Part shown: piece by piece, positions 25,799 to 34,818 of the stretch | Numbering within the stretch: position 1 is the first letter of the stretch | How the letters are laid out: each line of letters begins with the position of its first letter | NCBI RefSeq assembly: GCF_965225875.1 | Contig: NZ_CBDDBS010000003.1 | Span: 2,418,001-2,482,000 of the forward strand | Origin: Haliscomenobacter sp965225875 | GTDB lineage: Bacteria > Bacteroidota > Bacteroidia > Chitinophagales > Saprospiraceae | Direction: 5' to 3' | DNA length: 64,000 bases | Program-made: the position numbers and the translations under genes | Notes under the pieces: generated by a model | The model's input: only the letters and a program-made list of their open reading frames with translations | What the model was told of the DNA's origin: nothing | The model's database searches: none

Positions 25799-26879
25799 CT
25801 AATTTTCGTGGTGCATTAAATACGCTTTCAAAAATTCATCGAGGTCGCCATCGAGTACGGCATCCGTTTGGCTGGTTTGGTAGCCCGTGCGGTGGTCTTT
25901 CACCCGACGGTCGTCCAACACGTAGCTGCGGATTTGTGAGCCCCACTCGTTTTTCATTTTGCCCGATTCGATTGCCTGTTTTTCAGCTCTTTGCTTTTCA
26001 AGTTCTCGTTCGTACAATCTGGATTTGAGCAGCTGGATGGCTTTGTCGCGGTTCATGTGCTGGGAGCGTTCCTGTTGGCATTCGGCCACGATGCCCGAAG
26101 GGATATGGCGCACCCGTACAGCAGATTCGGTTTTGTTGACGTGCTGCCCACCTGCTCCACTTGCGCGGAAAGTATCCCATTCCAGGTCGGCTGGATTGAT
26201 GTCGATTTCGATGGTATCGTCGATCATAGGGTGCACAAATACCGACGAGAAGGAGGTCATCCGTTTGCCTTGGGAGTTGTAAGGGCTGACCCGTACCAGG
26301 CGGTGTACCCCGTTTTCTCCTTTGAGCAATCCGAATACGTAATCACCTTGAACTTCGATGGTTGCAGATTTCAGGCCCGCAACATCGCCATCCTGGCGAT
26401 TCAGTTCGATGAACTTAAAGCCTTTGCGTTGTGCCCACATCATGTACATGCGGTACAACATTTCGGCCCAATCACAAGCTTCGGTACCGCCTGCTCCGGC
26501 GTTGATTTCGAGTATGACGTTGAGTTCGTCTTCGGGTTGGTTGAGGGTATTGTGGAATTCCATGTCCTCCAATACGGCTAGCGCTTCGGCGTACTTTTGA
26601 TCTACTTCTTCTTCCGTGGCTTCCCCTTCTTTTTGGAATTCCAGGAGTACTTCGGCATCATCTACCTGCGCTTCAGCATTGCGGTATTGTTCTACCCAGT
26701 TTTTGTGCGTTTTGAGTTCTTTCAGGATGGTTTCGGCCCGTTTAGGGTCGTTCCAAAAGGTAGGATCGAGTGATAACTGCTCTTTTTCTTCTATTTGAAT
26801 CAATCGGTTATCGACGTCAAAGATACCTCCCCAAACTCATCAGACGCTCGCGCAAATCGCGGAGTTGTTCTATCGTCAT
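25799..26879 (-). CDS. prfB: Peptide chain release factor 2 (programmed +1 frameshift)
   Basis: RF2 terminates translation at UGA and UAA. The gene starts at ATG 26879 and encodes MTIEQLRDLRERLMSLGRYL, then an in-frame TGA at 26817-26819. The context is the classical autoregulatory site: an SD-like GGGGAGG six bases before CTT TGA C. After a +1 shift translation continues DVDNRLIQIEEKEQLSLDPTFW to the stop at 25799, giving about 359 residues. The GGQ motif is in GAGGQHVNKTESAVR, and the tripeptide anticodon region is near SSVFVHPM with SPYNSQGKR. Annotation that begins at 26803 loses the N-terminus. RF2 shortage favours frameshifting, a feedback loop known in many bacteria. Confidence 0.95.
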
Positions 26880-26911
26880 GATGCTCCTTTTTAAATTGTG
26901 AAATGAATTTT

Positions 26912-27003
26912 GTAGAGACGCACGGCTGTGCGTCTCACGGCTGTGCGTCTCTACAATTTGAAACAACTACTACCATGAAAGACGCACGGCCGTGCGTCTC
27001 TAC
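26912..27003. repeat. Two copies of a GACGCACGGCCGTGCGTC palindromic repeat
   Basis: Copy A (26912-26954) is an expanded form with two GCACGGCTGTGC units. Copy B (26980-27003) has the perfect centre. A third, perfect 28-bp copy lies at 29772-29799. They occupy the gap between prfB and the FKBP gene. Confidence 0.8.
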
Positions 27004-27007
27004 ATTA

Positions 27008-27931
27008 TTACATTCCTGGTTGTCCAGCAAGAACATAAGGTGATGGAGTGAAGGAATTGTTCCCTTCGATGTAGAAAATCAATTCTGCATTGCCAGGAAT
27101 TTTGGGGGGAGAACCTTGTTCGCCATAGCCCAAATTGCTAGGAATGAAGAAAGATACTTTCATGCCTTTTTTCACCAGTGCCAAACCTTCCACCCAACCA
27201 GGGATCAGGGGCTGACGGCCCATCGGGAATGAAAAGTCGGCATCGCGCTCAAAGGAGTTGTCAAACATGGTACCATCGGTCAATGCACCGTAGTAATCCA
27301 GGTAAATGATGTCGTCGTTTTTGAAAGTAGCACCGCTGCCTGGCTCATGGATGAGGTACTTCAAGCCTGACTTGGTGGTTTTGATGCCTTTCAAAGTGCC
27401 TGCCTTGTATTCTTTGGCGATGTTCTCCGTAAAAGCTTTAGCGCGAGCCAGTTCAGACTTCATCTGTTCTGGTGTACGCTTTTTGCCTTTGGATTCAGCA
27501 TCTTTCTGGAAATCGGTAAACACCTTCTGCATTTCGGCACTGGTGAGTACATCTTTGATCACCATATCGTAATACATCAGTTTAGCACCTTTAAACCCTT
27601 CGGGCTTTTGCTCTTCTTTCAGGGTGTCCAGAGGAACGAAGATCGTGATGCTATCTTTTTCCTTCATGCGCAAGAGTGCCTCAAAAATTGGGTTTTGGGG
27701 CATCTGCTTCATCTGAGCTGAATCAGGTATTTGGATCAACTGGAAATTGGAAGCCACTACGCTGTCTCCATTCCGCAATTGAAACCGATAATAAGCAAAA
27801 TCACCAGCCTTGAGTGCACTGCCAGATGATTTGGTGTGTTGTACGTACTTGTACCCACTCGGCAACTTCTGCTCCTTTTTGCATCCTGACAGCAAAACCA
27901 GCGCCAGGAATAAGCATGACAAAATTCTCAT
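27008..27931 (-). CDS. FKBP-type peptidyl-prolyl isomerase lipoprotein
   Basis: 307 residues from ATG 27931, which begins a lipoprotein signal peptide (MRILSCLFLALVLLSGCKKE). The start at 28015 would add an unlikely 28 residues. The C-terminal FKBP domain (about 195-300) has LKYLIHEPGSGATFKNDD, LDYYGALTDGTMFDNSF, FPMGRQPLIPGWVEGLALVK and IPSNLGYGEQGSPPKIPGNAELIFYIE with the aromatic pocket residues in place. The N-terminal region (60-150) looks like a second, degenerate FKBP-like domain (DFAYYRFQLRNGDSVVASNF). It probably folds envelope proteins. It lies 67 bp after the stop of the upstream DHH gene. Confidence 0.9.
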   Translation of the reverse strand: MRILSCLFLALVLLSGCKKEQKLPSGYKYVQHTKSSGSALKAGDFAYYRFQLRNGDSVVASNFQLIQIPDSAQMKQMPQNPIFEALLRMKEKDSITIFVPLDTLKEEQKPEGFKGAKLMYYDMVIKDVLTSAEMQKVFTDFQKDAESKGKKRTPEQMKSELARAKAFTENIAKEYKAGTLKGIKTTKSGLKYLIHEPGSGATFKNDDIIYLDYYGALTDGTMFDNSFERDADFSFPMGRQPLIPGWVEGLALVKKGMKVSFFIPSNLGYGEQGSPPKIPGNAELIFYIEGNNSFTPSPYVLAGQPGM

Positions 27932-27998
27932 GTTTGTTATTGATGTTGAGAGGCTCCTGGCTTTAGGTCGGAACCCAAAACGGAAAACCCAAATTTGG

Positions 27999-29021
27999 TT
28001 ACACAGTAAATTCATTCACACGATTCAGGGATTCGCGGTATTCCGGCAATAACTCGCGAAACTTTTTAATCGTTGCTTTTAAACCGATAAAGGAAGCACC
28101 ACCCGAAGCATTTTTATGCCCACCTCCTTTGAAGTGTTTTTGGGCGATTTCCTGTACCGAAAAATCTCCTTTAGAACGCAAAGAAATTTTGACAATTGTG
28201 GGTTGCTCGGTGATAAAAGCAGCCATAATGATGCCACGGATGCGCAATACATAGTTTACAATACCCTCGGTGTCACCCCGTTGGATGTCGAAACGGGCGT
28301 AATCTTCCTTGGTCAGGGTAATGATGCCGGTGCGGTATTCTTCCAGAATTTCCATGCGGTTGTACAAGCAGTGCCCCAGGAGTCGCAGGTGTTTTTCTTC
28401 CTGGCTATTGGTGATCAGGTCTTGTAACAAATAATCATTAACCCCCAGTTCAACCAATTCTGCCACCGTGCGGTACAATTTTGGCGAAGTGCTGTATTTG
28501 AAGGAGCCCGTATCTGTGACAATGCCTGTAAAAATACATTCTCCAATTTTGACGTCGAGATGCGCGTGCCAATCCATTAGCCCAATGAAATCATAAATGA
28601 GCTCACAGGTTGAACTTGCGGTAATGTCCGACAACAAATAATCGGGGAAAGCTGCAGGTTCCAGATGGTGATCAATCATCACCTTGGGCTTAGCCAAGGG
28701 AACAATCATTTCGCCTACTTTGTCAATTCGATCCAGCGAATTGAAATCCAGGCAGAAAAAGATGTCCCCAGATTCAACTTCCTCTTTGGCCCGATCCATA
28801 TCGGCATCGTAGATCACCATTTCGTGGACACCATCCATCCATTCCAAAAAACTGGGGTATTCGGAAGGACAAACCACCACAGGCTGATGCCCCATGTTCT
28901 TGAGCAGATGGTACAAAGCCAATGAAGAACCGATTGCATCCCCATCGGGGTTTCGGTGGGTTAGAATCACTGCTTTACGAGGTTCTGCAAGATATTCTTT
29001 TAACGATTGGAAGTTTTCCAT
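27999..29021 (-). CDS. nrnA: DHH/DHHA1 phosphoesterase (NrnA-like nanoRNase/pAp phosphatase)
   Basis: A 340-residue cytosolic enzyme expected to degrade short RNA oligonucleotides and dephosphorylate 3'-phosphoadenosine 5'-phosphate. The DHH domain has AVILTHRNPDGDAIGSSLAL, IFFCLDFNSLDRI and the DHH motif in VMIDHHLEP, all metal-ligand motifs. The DHHA1 domain ends with FKGGGHKNASGGASF, the substrate-binding GGGH. Length matches NrnA. It is upstream of the FKBP lipoprotein gene on the same strand. Confidence 0.9.
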   Translation of the reverse strand: MENFQSLKEYLAEPRKAVILTHRNPDGDAIGSSLALYHLLKNMGHQPVVVCPSEYPSFLEWMDGVHEMVIYDADMDRAKEEVESGDIFFCLDFNSLDRIDKVGEMIVPLAKPKVMIDHHLEPAAFPDYLLSDITASSTCELIYDFIGLMDWHAHLDVKIGECIFTGIVTDTGSFKYSTSPKLYRTVAELVELGVNDYLLQDLITNSQEEKHLRLLGHCLYNRMEILEEYRTGIITLTKEDYARFDIQRGDTEGIVNYVLRIRGIIMAAFITEQPTIVKISLRSKGDFSVQEIAQKHFKGGGHKNASGGASFIGLKATIKKFRELLPEYRESLNRVNEFTV

Positions 29022-29053
29022 GCTATCATCAAATCAAGGAGAAACAAAGTAGT

Positions 29054-29169
29054 GGGGCAAAAATAAGTGATCATTTTTCCTGAGCCAGAGGATTAGATAA
29101 GAAACTTGAAATGAAACGTTTACTTATCTAATCCTCTGGCAAAATGGTCACTTATTTTTTTATTGCCCC
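29054..29169. repeat. Long intergenic hairpin between nrnA and ndk
   Basis: Imperfect arms are GGGGCAA...AAATAAGTGA...GCCAGAGGATTAGATAAG (29054-29101) and its complement (29123-29169), with a few small indels. The inner 18 bp (GCCAGAGGATTAGATAAG) pair perfectly. It lies in the divergent gap upstream of both genes. Confidence 0.75.
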
Positions 29170-29340
29170 TGAGACTTTGAAGAAGGCTGTACACGGGCTT
29201 AGTCTGCCCATTTCTGTTCGTTCAAAATTCAGAGTGCGAAGGTGCCAAAAATTATGGATTTAACAAAAAAAAATTGTGCCGCCGCCCTTCTCTTTCGGCT
29301 TTTTCCTTACTTTTGCGCCAAATTTTGCAAAACCGAGCAT

Positions 29341-29760
29341 ATGGCTGGAAATAGAACTTTTACGATGATCAAGCCCGACGCAGTAGCTGCGGGCCACATC
29401 GGTGCCATTTTGGCGCAAATCAACGAAGCAGGATTCCGCATCGTTGCCATGAAATTGACTAAACTTTCTCAGGAAAAAGCAGGCGAGTTTTACGCTGTGC
29501 ACAAGGAGCGCCCTTTTTACGGTGAGCTGGTAGACTTTATGTCTTCAGGCGTTATCGTTGCGGCGATTCTGGAAAAAGAGAACGCAGTAGCAGATTTCCG
29601 TACCTTGATTGGTGCAACTGACCCTTCCAAAGCTGAGCCAGGTACCATCCGCGCCAGATTTGCCAAAAGTATTGGCGAAAACGCGGTTCACGGTTCTGAT
29701 TCAGATGAGAATGCAGCCATTGAGGGTGCTTTCCACTTTGCAGGAACGGAGCAATTCTAA
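29341..29760 (+). CDS. ndk: Nucleoside diphosphate kinase
   Basis: A 139-residue enzyme that balances NTP pools by transferring phosphate via a catalytic His. ATG 29341 (MAGNRTFTMIKPDAV) is the family-consistent start; upstream in-frame starts would add an unrelated stretch. The active-site motif appears as NAVHGSDSDENAAIE with the phospho-His at the first His. KERPFYGELVDFMSSG and IRARFAKSIGENAVHG complete the fold. It is a single gene, followed by a 28-bp palindromic repeat. Confidence 0.96.
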   Translation: MAGNRTFTMIKPDAVAAGHIGAILAQINEAGFRIVAMKLTKLSQEKAGEFYAVHKERPFYGELVDFMSSGVIVAAILEKENAVADFRTLIGATDPSKAEPGTIRARFAKSIGENAVHGSDSDENAAIEGAFHFAGTEQF

Positions 29761-29771
29761 AACAACGGACA

Positions 29772-29799
29772 GTAGAGACGCACGGCCGTGCGTCTCTAC
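29772..29799. repeat. Perfect 28-bp palindrome, third copy of the repeat family
   Basis: A perfect palindrome centred on ACGGCCGT, beginning GTAGAGACG, between the convergent ndk and mutS2 genes. The same sequence occurs at 26912-27003. Confidence 0.85.
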
Positions 29800-29813
29800 C
29801 ATTCCCAGGCAAT

Positions 29814-32207
29814 CTATTTAAATTCGATCAGCGTCACCCCATCTCCTCCACTTTCTGGCTCCGGGTGACGAATTTCCATCTCCACATTCTGGTATTCTCT
29901 GAGCTTGGAACGCACTGCGTTGCGCAAAGTGCCATTGCCCTTGCCGTGTACAATTTGCAAGTGGTTTGAACTGGTAATGAGAGCCTGATCCATAAAATCT
30001 TCCACCATTTTCAGGGCTTCCTCGTAACGCACTCCCCGGATATCGATGCGTGGGTAGAATGCAGCACTTCTTTGGATTACATCCGACTGCACACTTTTGC
30101 TTTGGCGCAAGTCGATGGTAGGATTGGAAAAGATGACGTCGCGAATATTGAGCGTCATACGCATGAGTCCAACTTCCACAATGACTTTGTCCCCTTTGAT
30201 GGATTCCACTTTCCCGGTTGCGCCACCGGCCACCAATTTAACGAAGTCACCTTTTTTGACAGCGCGCTCGTTTTTGGGGCGGCTTTCCGGGGAATAATAC
30301 ACTTCTTCCCGGAGTTGGGTAACCTGCTCGGCCAGTTGTTTTTTGGATTCCCGGGCTTTGGCGGCAGCCTCCATGGCTTGTTCCAGGTTGCGGGCTTCGC
30401 GCAGTTCACGTACGAGTTTTTCCAGGTCTTTGTTGTCCTGGGAAGTTTTTTGCAGGTCTTGCTCTTTGGCCTCCAGCTTCATACGTTTGCGGCGGAAATC
30501 CAGGTCGCGTTGCATGCTCTCGTAGGACTTCATGAGTTTGTCCAGTTTTTCCTGGCGATCTTTGAGGCCTTTGAGTTCTTCTTCTACTTCCTGCTTTTCC
30601 CGTTGCAAATCGATCAGCAGTTGGTCAACGGCTTTTTCGTTTTTGCCCACCCGGTTTTTGGCATAATCCAGCACTTTTCCACCCAAGCCACTTTTTTCTG
30701 CAATTTCAAAAGCATAGGAGCTACCCGGGCGGCCAACTTTAAGTTCATAAGTTGGGGCCAGGTTTTCTTTGTCAAAAACCATCGAGCCATTGAGGATGCC
30801 CTTGCTTTTGAAGGCAAAAATCTTGAGGTTGGAATAGTGCGTGGTGATGACCCCAAACACCTTGCGGTAGTTCAGTTCCCAGAGGATGGCCTCGGCAATG
30901 GCCCCACCAATTTGGGGGTCGGTACCTGAGCCAAATTCGTCGATGACCACCAAAGTCCGCTCGTCGGCGTGCTCCAGAAACATGCGCATGTTGGCCAATC
31001 TTGAGCTATACGTACTCAAATCGTCCTCAATGGATTGCTGGTCGCCAATGTCCGCAAAAAAATTGTGGAATATCCCCAGTTGGGTGCGTTTGTGGACGGG
31101 AATCAAGAGGCCGGATTGCGCCATCAATTGCAACAATCCCGTGGATTTCATGGTGATGGATTTCCCTCCGGCGTTGGGTCCGCTGAGTACCAAAATGCGG
31201 TTGCTGCCATCCAGGCGCAAGTCAAATGGGATGGTTTTTTTACCCGACTGGCTGTTTTTCAGCAAGAGCAGTGGGTGGTATCCTTCGTAAATTTCGAAAC
31301 TTGGCTGATCGAGCATTTGTGGCAACTCCGCCTTCATCCGCACCGCCAGGCGCGCCTTGGCCTGCACCACGTCAAAATACACCATGATCTCCTGATACTG
31401 GTGTAGTTGAGGCACATAGGGGCGTAGCACGGTACTCAATTCCTTGAGGATGCGGTAGATTTCGCGGCGCTCCTGTTGCTCCAGGTCAAAGATGTCGTTG
31501 TTGATATCGATAACCGGTTCGGGTTCGATAAAGGCAGTTCTTCCCGTAGCGGATTCATCGTGGATGATGCCCCGGATTTTGCGCTTGTGTTCAGCGGGGA
31601 CACTGAGTACCCGCCGGCCATTACGGAAACTTTCCACCGAATCGCTCAACCAGCCTTTGGACCGATAATCGTTGATGACATCGCGGAAAACCCGGTCCAG
31701 TTCCTTCATTTTGGATTGGATGGCCTTGTAAATGCGGGCCAATTCGGGCGAAGCATCCGGGCGAATGTTGCCTTCGGCGTCAATTACCCGTTCAATCTCC
31801 TTGACCAAGGCTGGGTCAAAATTGACCGGGCGGATGACTTCGTAAAGGGTTTTGTAGGTATCACGGCGGGAAGGGCTGAAAAACTTGTAGATAGCACCAA
31901 CCGTCACCAAAATGGTATTGATGCGCCGCAGGCCGTCTTCGGGCAATACCGAATCAAGGATGGCCAACAATTGTAAATCGCTATCGATGTTTTGGTAAGC
32001 TACCAGGGGAATACGATCGTTGTGTTCGATCGATCTTTTCATTTCCATGACCTCCTTGAGCCGCTCCTCAATCTGCTCGCGATTGGTTTGGGGCCGCAAC
32101 TCTTTGATGCGCTCAATGCCTTGTTCGCCCAGGCATTCCCTAACCAACAGCTCTATCACTTTGTCAAACTCGAGCTTTTCAAAAAGATCTTTCGGTTCCA
32201 ATCTCAT
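29814..32207 (-). CDS. mutS2: MutS2 DNA-binding ATPase/endonuclease
   Basis: A 797-residue MutS2 protein, implicated in other bacteria in suppressing recombination or rescuing collided ribosomes. The ATPase core has Walker A LSGPNAGGKSITMKSTG, the Walker B segment TLVVIDEFGSGTDPQIGGAI and the MutS-type SxxDxxxHxxxSTYS equivalent (DDLSTYSSRLANMRMFLE). A long coiled coil follows at about 520-640. The C-terminal Smr domain has the active-site-like IDIRGVRYEEALKMVEDFMD and HGKGNGTLRNAVRSKL, with the usual LDLHG replaced by IDIRG. It is convergent with ndk. Confidence 0.95.
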   Translation of the reverse strand: MRLEPKDLFEKLEFDKVIELLVRECLGEQGIERIKELRPQTNREQIEERLKEVMEMKRSIEHNDRIPLVAYQNIDSDLQLLAILDSVLPEDGLRRINTILVTVGAIYKFFSPSRRDTYKTLYEVIRPVNFDPALVKEIERVIDAEGNIRPDASPELARIYKAIQSKMKELDRVFRDVINDYRSKGWLSDSVESFRNGRRVLSVPAEHKRKIRGIIHDESATGRTAFIEPEPVIDINNDIFDLEQQERREIYRILKELSTVLRPYVPQLHQYQEIMVYFDVVQAKARLAVRMKAELPQMLDQPSFEIYEGYHPLLLLKNSQSGKKTIPFDLRLDGSNRILVLSGPNAGGKSITMKSTGLLQLMAQSGLLIPVHKRTQLGIFHNFFADIGDQQSIEDDLSTYSSRLANMRMFLEHADERTLVVIDEFGSGTDPQIGGAIAEAILWELNYRKVFGVITTHYSNLKIFAFKSKGILNGSMVFDKENLAPTYELKVGRPGSSYAFEIAEKSGLGGKVLDYAKNRVGKNEKAVDQLLIDLQREKQEVEEELKGLKDRQEKLDKLMKSYESMQRDLDFRRKRMKLEAKEQDLQKTSQDNKDLEKLVRELREARNLEQAMEAAAKARESKKQLAEQVTQLREEVYYSPESRPKNERAVKKGDFVKLVAGGATGKVESIKGDKVIVEVGLMRMTLNIRDVIFSNPTIDLRQSKSVQSDVIQRSAAFYPRIDIRGVRYEEALKMVEDFMDQALITSSNHLQIVHGKGNGTLRNAVRSKLREYQNVEMEIRHPEPESGGDGVTLIEFK

Positions 32208-32295
32208 AAATCCTGTAGTTCAATGGGTGTGTGCCAAAGAAACAAATTTTGGCGCTTTGAGTTCCGCAAAGATAGGAAATGAGGGAAAAAAAGAT

Positions 32296-32398
32296 GAATG
32301 ATAAGTGATGAATGATAAATGATGAATTACTACCTCGACAACACTGTTTAAGTTGCTGCGGTAGCAATTCATCATTTATCACTCATCACTTATCACTC
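32296..32398. repeat. Long intergenic hairpin, 38-bp arms of GATGAATGATAA words
   Basis: Arms 32296-32333 and 32361-32398 pair at 35 of 38 positions. The loop contains GTTGCTGCGGTAG, related to the core of the hairpins at 14956 and 25691. It lies between the 3' end of the 32404-34398 gene and the start of mutS2. Confidence 0.8.
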
Positions 32399-32403
32399 AG
32401 ATC

Positions 32404-34398
32404 TTAAGGTTTAACCTCATCCATCAAACAACTGGTCCCTCCATTGGCCAGGGACAAACCTTTCAAACGCTGAATGATGATGAGCATTTTTTCGCGGTTG
32501 ATTTGGTAGCGCTGGATCAGGGCTGACAAATCTTTTGAACTAAGGGTGGTGTGGTCTTTGCCTGCAATCTCGTTGTAGGTATTCACCGTGCGGATAAAGT
32601 CTTCCCGATCCTGTTTTACGGAAGCGAACATCATGGGCGAAATAGCAGTAGAATCTTTATTGGCCTTAATGTAGGTATTGAGGCCATTCATGATGTTTTC
32701 AAAGCACTCCAATTTGCTGTAGTAGCCCGCTGAAATGTCTTTGTACTGGCGGATGTTTTGCTCGTAGGTGGCGTTTTCGATGGCGGTGATCTTCTCCCCT
32801 ACCCTCTGGCCACAAATCTGACAAGTTGGATACACCTGGCTGGCGCGGGTGAGCAACCAGCTCTTTTTGGATTCCATATCGAGCCGTGGATCAGGTGAAA
32901 AATCAGCTTCAAATAAAGCCGTTTCCATCTCTTTGAGTTTGCGCAAAGTCAGGTCATAGGTTTCCAAAGCCTGGATTTCTTTAGGCAACTTGCCCTGGGT
33001 TTCGATTTGTTTCACCCGATCGCGGTAATAATCCAACATTTCGATGTCCTCATAAATATGGCGTGGCGAGCGATTGGAATAATTGTAAGGGCCAGGGTTA
33101 TTGAGCAGGTAGGCTGCCACTGAACGAGCTTTTTGCATCAACTCAGTACCAAACCAGAGGTCGACATCATTTTGCACATTGCCGTACAAGCGGGTGTATT
33201 TCTCCCGAATGATGGGTTCCTGTTTGACCAGTTTGCCCAATTCTTCCTTGCGCAGTTCATTGACATGGAAGTACAACTCGATTACCTTGGAGTAAGCCAA
33301 CCAATCAGGGTATTTGGTATTGAGGCTATTCTGGAAAACATCCATTTGTTTGTTGAGCTCAACAGCCAGCTTCAGGATTTCCAAAAAGGATTTTTCCACT
33401 TCGCGTTTTTCCGCGTTTTGGATTTTGCGGAAATCTTTGGCTTTCTTCTCGATGTATTGCTGGTTGTAGGCCATTTGGGAGTGGTCGGTGTTGTACTCCG
33501 CTTTGGTGCTCACCACCAGCAGAAATGGCGCCGTGGTAGTATTGATCATCTTTTTGAGGTCGTCGACCCGGCCGGGTTTAGCATTGGTGAAGAACTTGGA
33601 ACGCACGGGTTTTTCGACATCCCAGTGAATGCGGTACAAAATGGCCGAAATAACCTTTTCTTCGTACAAACCACTCAGTTCTTTATTCAGCAACTTGATG
33701 TAAAATTCGCTGACAATTTTTTGTGGATCCTCCAGGTTGCCCATCGACTTGATGCCTTTGTCCACCTGAGGGATGATCTGATCTGAAAGAGCCGAAAAAG
33801 TCCCGGTGATGGGGTTTTTCAGGATGCTGGTAGCGGTTCGACCCAGGTTAAGGGAAATTTCAGCGGTTTTTTTCCAAAATTCATTGGAATTATTGCCTTT
33901 GAAGGCTTCAAATTTGACCTTGGCTACGATGTCGTTTTTCAGGTTGTCATCGGGAATATTTTCCAAAAAACGACCGCCGTATTCCACCAAACGTTGGGAA
34001 ATGGCCGGGTTGCGCACATCGTGGATCATCAATGGGATCGTCAGGGTATTTGCTTCATTGACCGGATCCTTGATGTTCACCGCCAGGTACATGTACTGAG
34101 GATAGTCACCCTTTTTCAGTCCGACGTCTTTCTTTTCCCCTTTGTTTAAACCTTCTCCTTCAAAAACGGCCTGGAGGGCGGTTGGATTCAGGAGGTAAAC
34201 ATAGGCGGAATTGAGGTTGTAATCAGAAGAAACCGGCGTTGGCGTCGTCCAGGTTTCTACCTCGGTTGCGGTAATGGAAAATTGGGCGAATGAGGCCTGT
34301 ACACTGAACAAAAACAGCAGTGTAGTAGCGAGCAATGGCATAGCAAATGGAAGTCGCAGCGTTCCACGCTTGGCTGGAAAGAGTACTTTAACAAACAT
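32404..34398 (-). CDS. Large exported protein of unknown function
   Basis: A 664-residue protein with a long N-terminal signal (hydrophobic core FAMPLLATTLLFLFSVQASFAQ, cleavage likely after FAQ near residue 39). A start inside the signal, at the second Met, is possible. The mature protein is mostly helical and charged, with no motif I recognise. A CQICGQRVGE pair (about 540-550, TCQICGQR) hints at a small metal or disulfide site. It is a single gene followed by a hairpin repeat, with mutS2 next on the same strand. The function is unknown. Confidence 0.75.
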   Translation of the reverse strand: MFVKVLFPAKRGTLRLPFAMPLLATTLLFLFSVQASFAQFSITATEVETWTTPTPVSSDYNLNSAYVYLLNPTALQAVFEGEGLNKGEKKDVGLKKGDYPQYMYLAVNIKDPVNEANTLTIPLMIHDVRNPAISQRLVEYGGRFLENIPDDNLKNDIVAKVKFEAFKGNNSNEFWKKTAEISLNLGRTATSILKNPITGTFSALSDQIIPQVDKGIKSMGNLEDPQKIVSEFYIKLLNKELSGLYEEKVISAILYRIHWDVEKPVRSKFFTNAKPGRVDDLKKMINTTTAPFLLVVSTKAEYNTDHSQMAYNQQYIEKKAKDFRKIQNAEKREVEKSFLEILKLAVELNKQMDVFQNSLNTKYPDWLAYSKVIELYFHVNELRKEELGKLVKQEPIIREKYTRLYGNVQNDVDLWFGTELMQKARSVAAYLLNNPGPYNYSNRSPRHIYEDIEMLDYYRDRVKQIETQGKLPKEIQALETYDLTLRKLKEMETALFEADFSPDPRLDMESKKSWLLTRASQVYPTCQICGQRVGEKITAIENATYEQNIRQYKDISAGYYSKLECFENIMNGLNTYIKANKDSTAISPMMFASVKQDREDFIRTVNTYNEIAGKDHTTLSSKDLSALIQRYQINREKMLIIIQRLKGLSLANGGTSCLMDEVKP

Positions 34399-34463
34399 CG
34401 ATGTTTATGTTTTGAGCTTTTACACCATGCACTTAACGTCGTCAAAAGGAAAAGTTACATGTC

Positions 34464-34700
34464 TTAGGGTTTTTCTTTTTGAAAGTGACGCAAAAAAAAC
34501 AAAAGCCCTAGGCGTAGGAGCAATAACCAGGGTAAAGCATGCATCATAAGGTCAAACCAATCCAACCAATACTGGCCCTTAGCCCCATCGCGTAGCCAGA
34601 TCAGCTTATTAACGATATGGGGCTGCGGGGTAAAGGGTGCCAAACCCAGCGTAAGGCAAGCCAATACCACAAATTTCCAGTCATTTATGGCTTGTTTCAT
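34464..34700 (-). CDS. Small two-helix membrane protein
   Basis: A 78-residue protein with two probable transmembrane helices (WKFVVLACLTLGLAPF and LMMHALPWLLLLRLGLLFFL) and a basic C-terminus (RHFQKEKP). The segment between them contains a conserved-looking PHIVNKLIWLRDGAKG. Similar short proteins occur in Bacteroidota, sometimes labelled RND transporter, but no transporter domain is visible. It stands alone, divergent from the dehydrogenase gene. Confidence 0.6.
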   Translation of the reverse strand: MKQAINDWKFVVLACLTLGLAPFTPQPHIVNKLIWLRDGAKGQYWLDWFDLMMHALPWLLLLRLGLLFFLRHFQKEKP

Positions 34701-34709
34701 GGGACGGTT

Positions 34710-34739
34710 TTTGGAGAGGTTGTACTAAAAATAGTTTTG
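34710..34739 (+). promoter_or_regulatory. Bacteroidota-type promoter of the dehydrogenase gene
   Basis: TTTG at 34710-34713, an 18-bp spacer, then TAGTTTTG at 34732-34739 matches TTTG-N(17-23)-TAnnTTTG. It is 80 bp before the start codon at 34819. Confidence 0.5.
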
Positions 34740-34818
34740 CACAATAAATCTGAACTTTAAATTACGTCTTTTTCCATAAAAATCCCTTTTTTTACTTAAC
34801 CTAAATCAGAAACACAAG

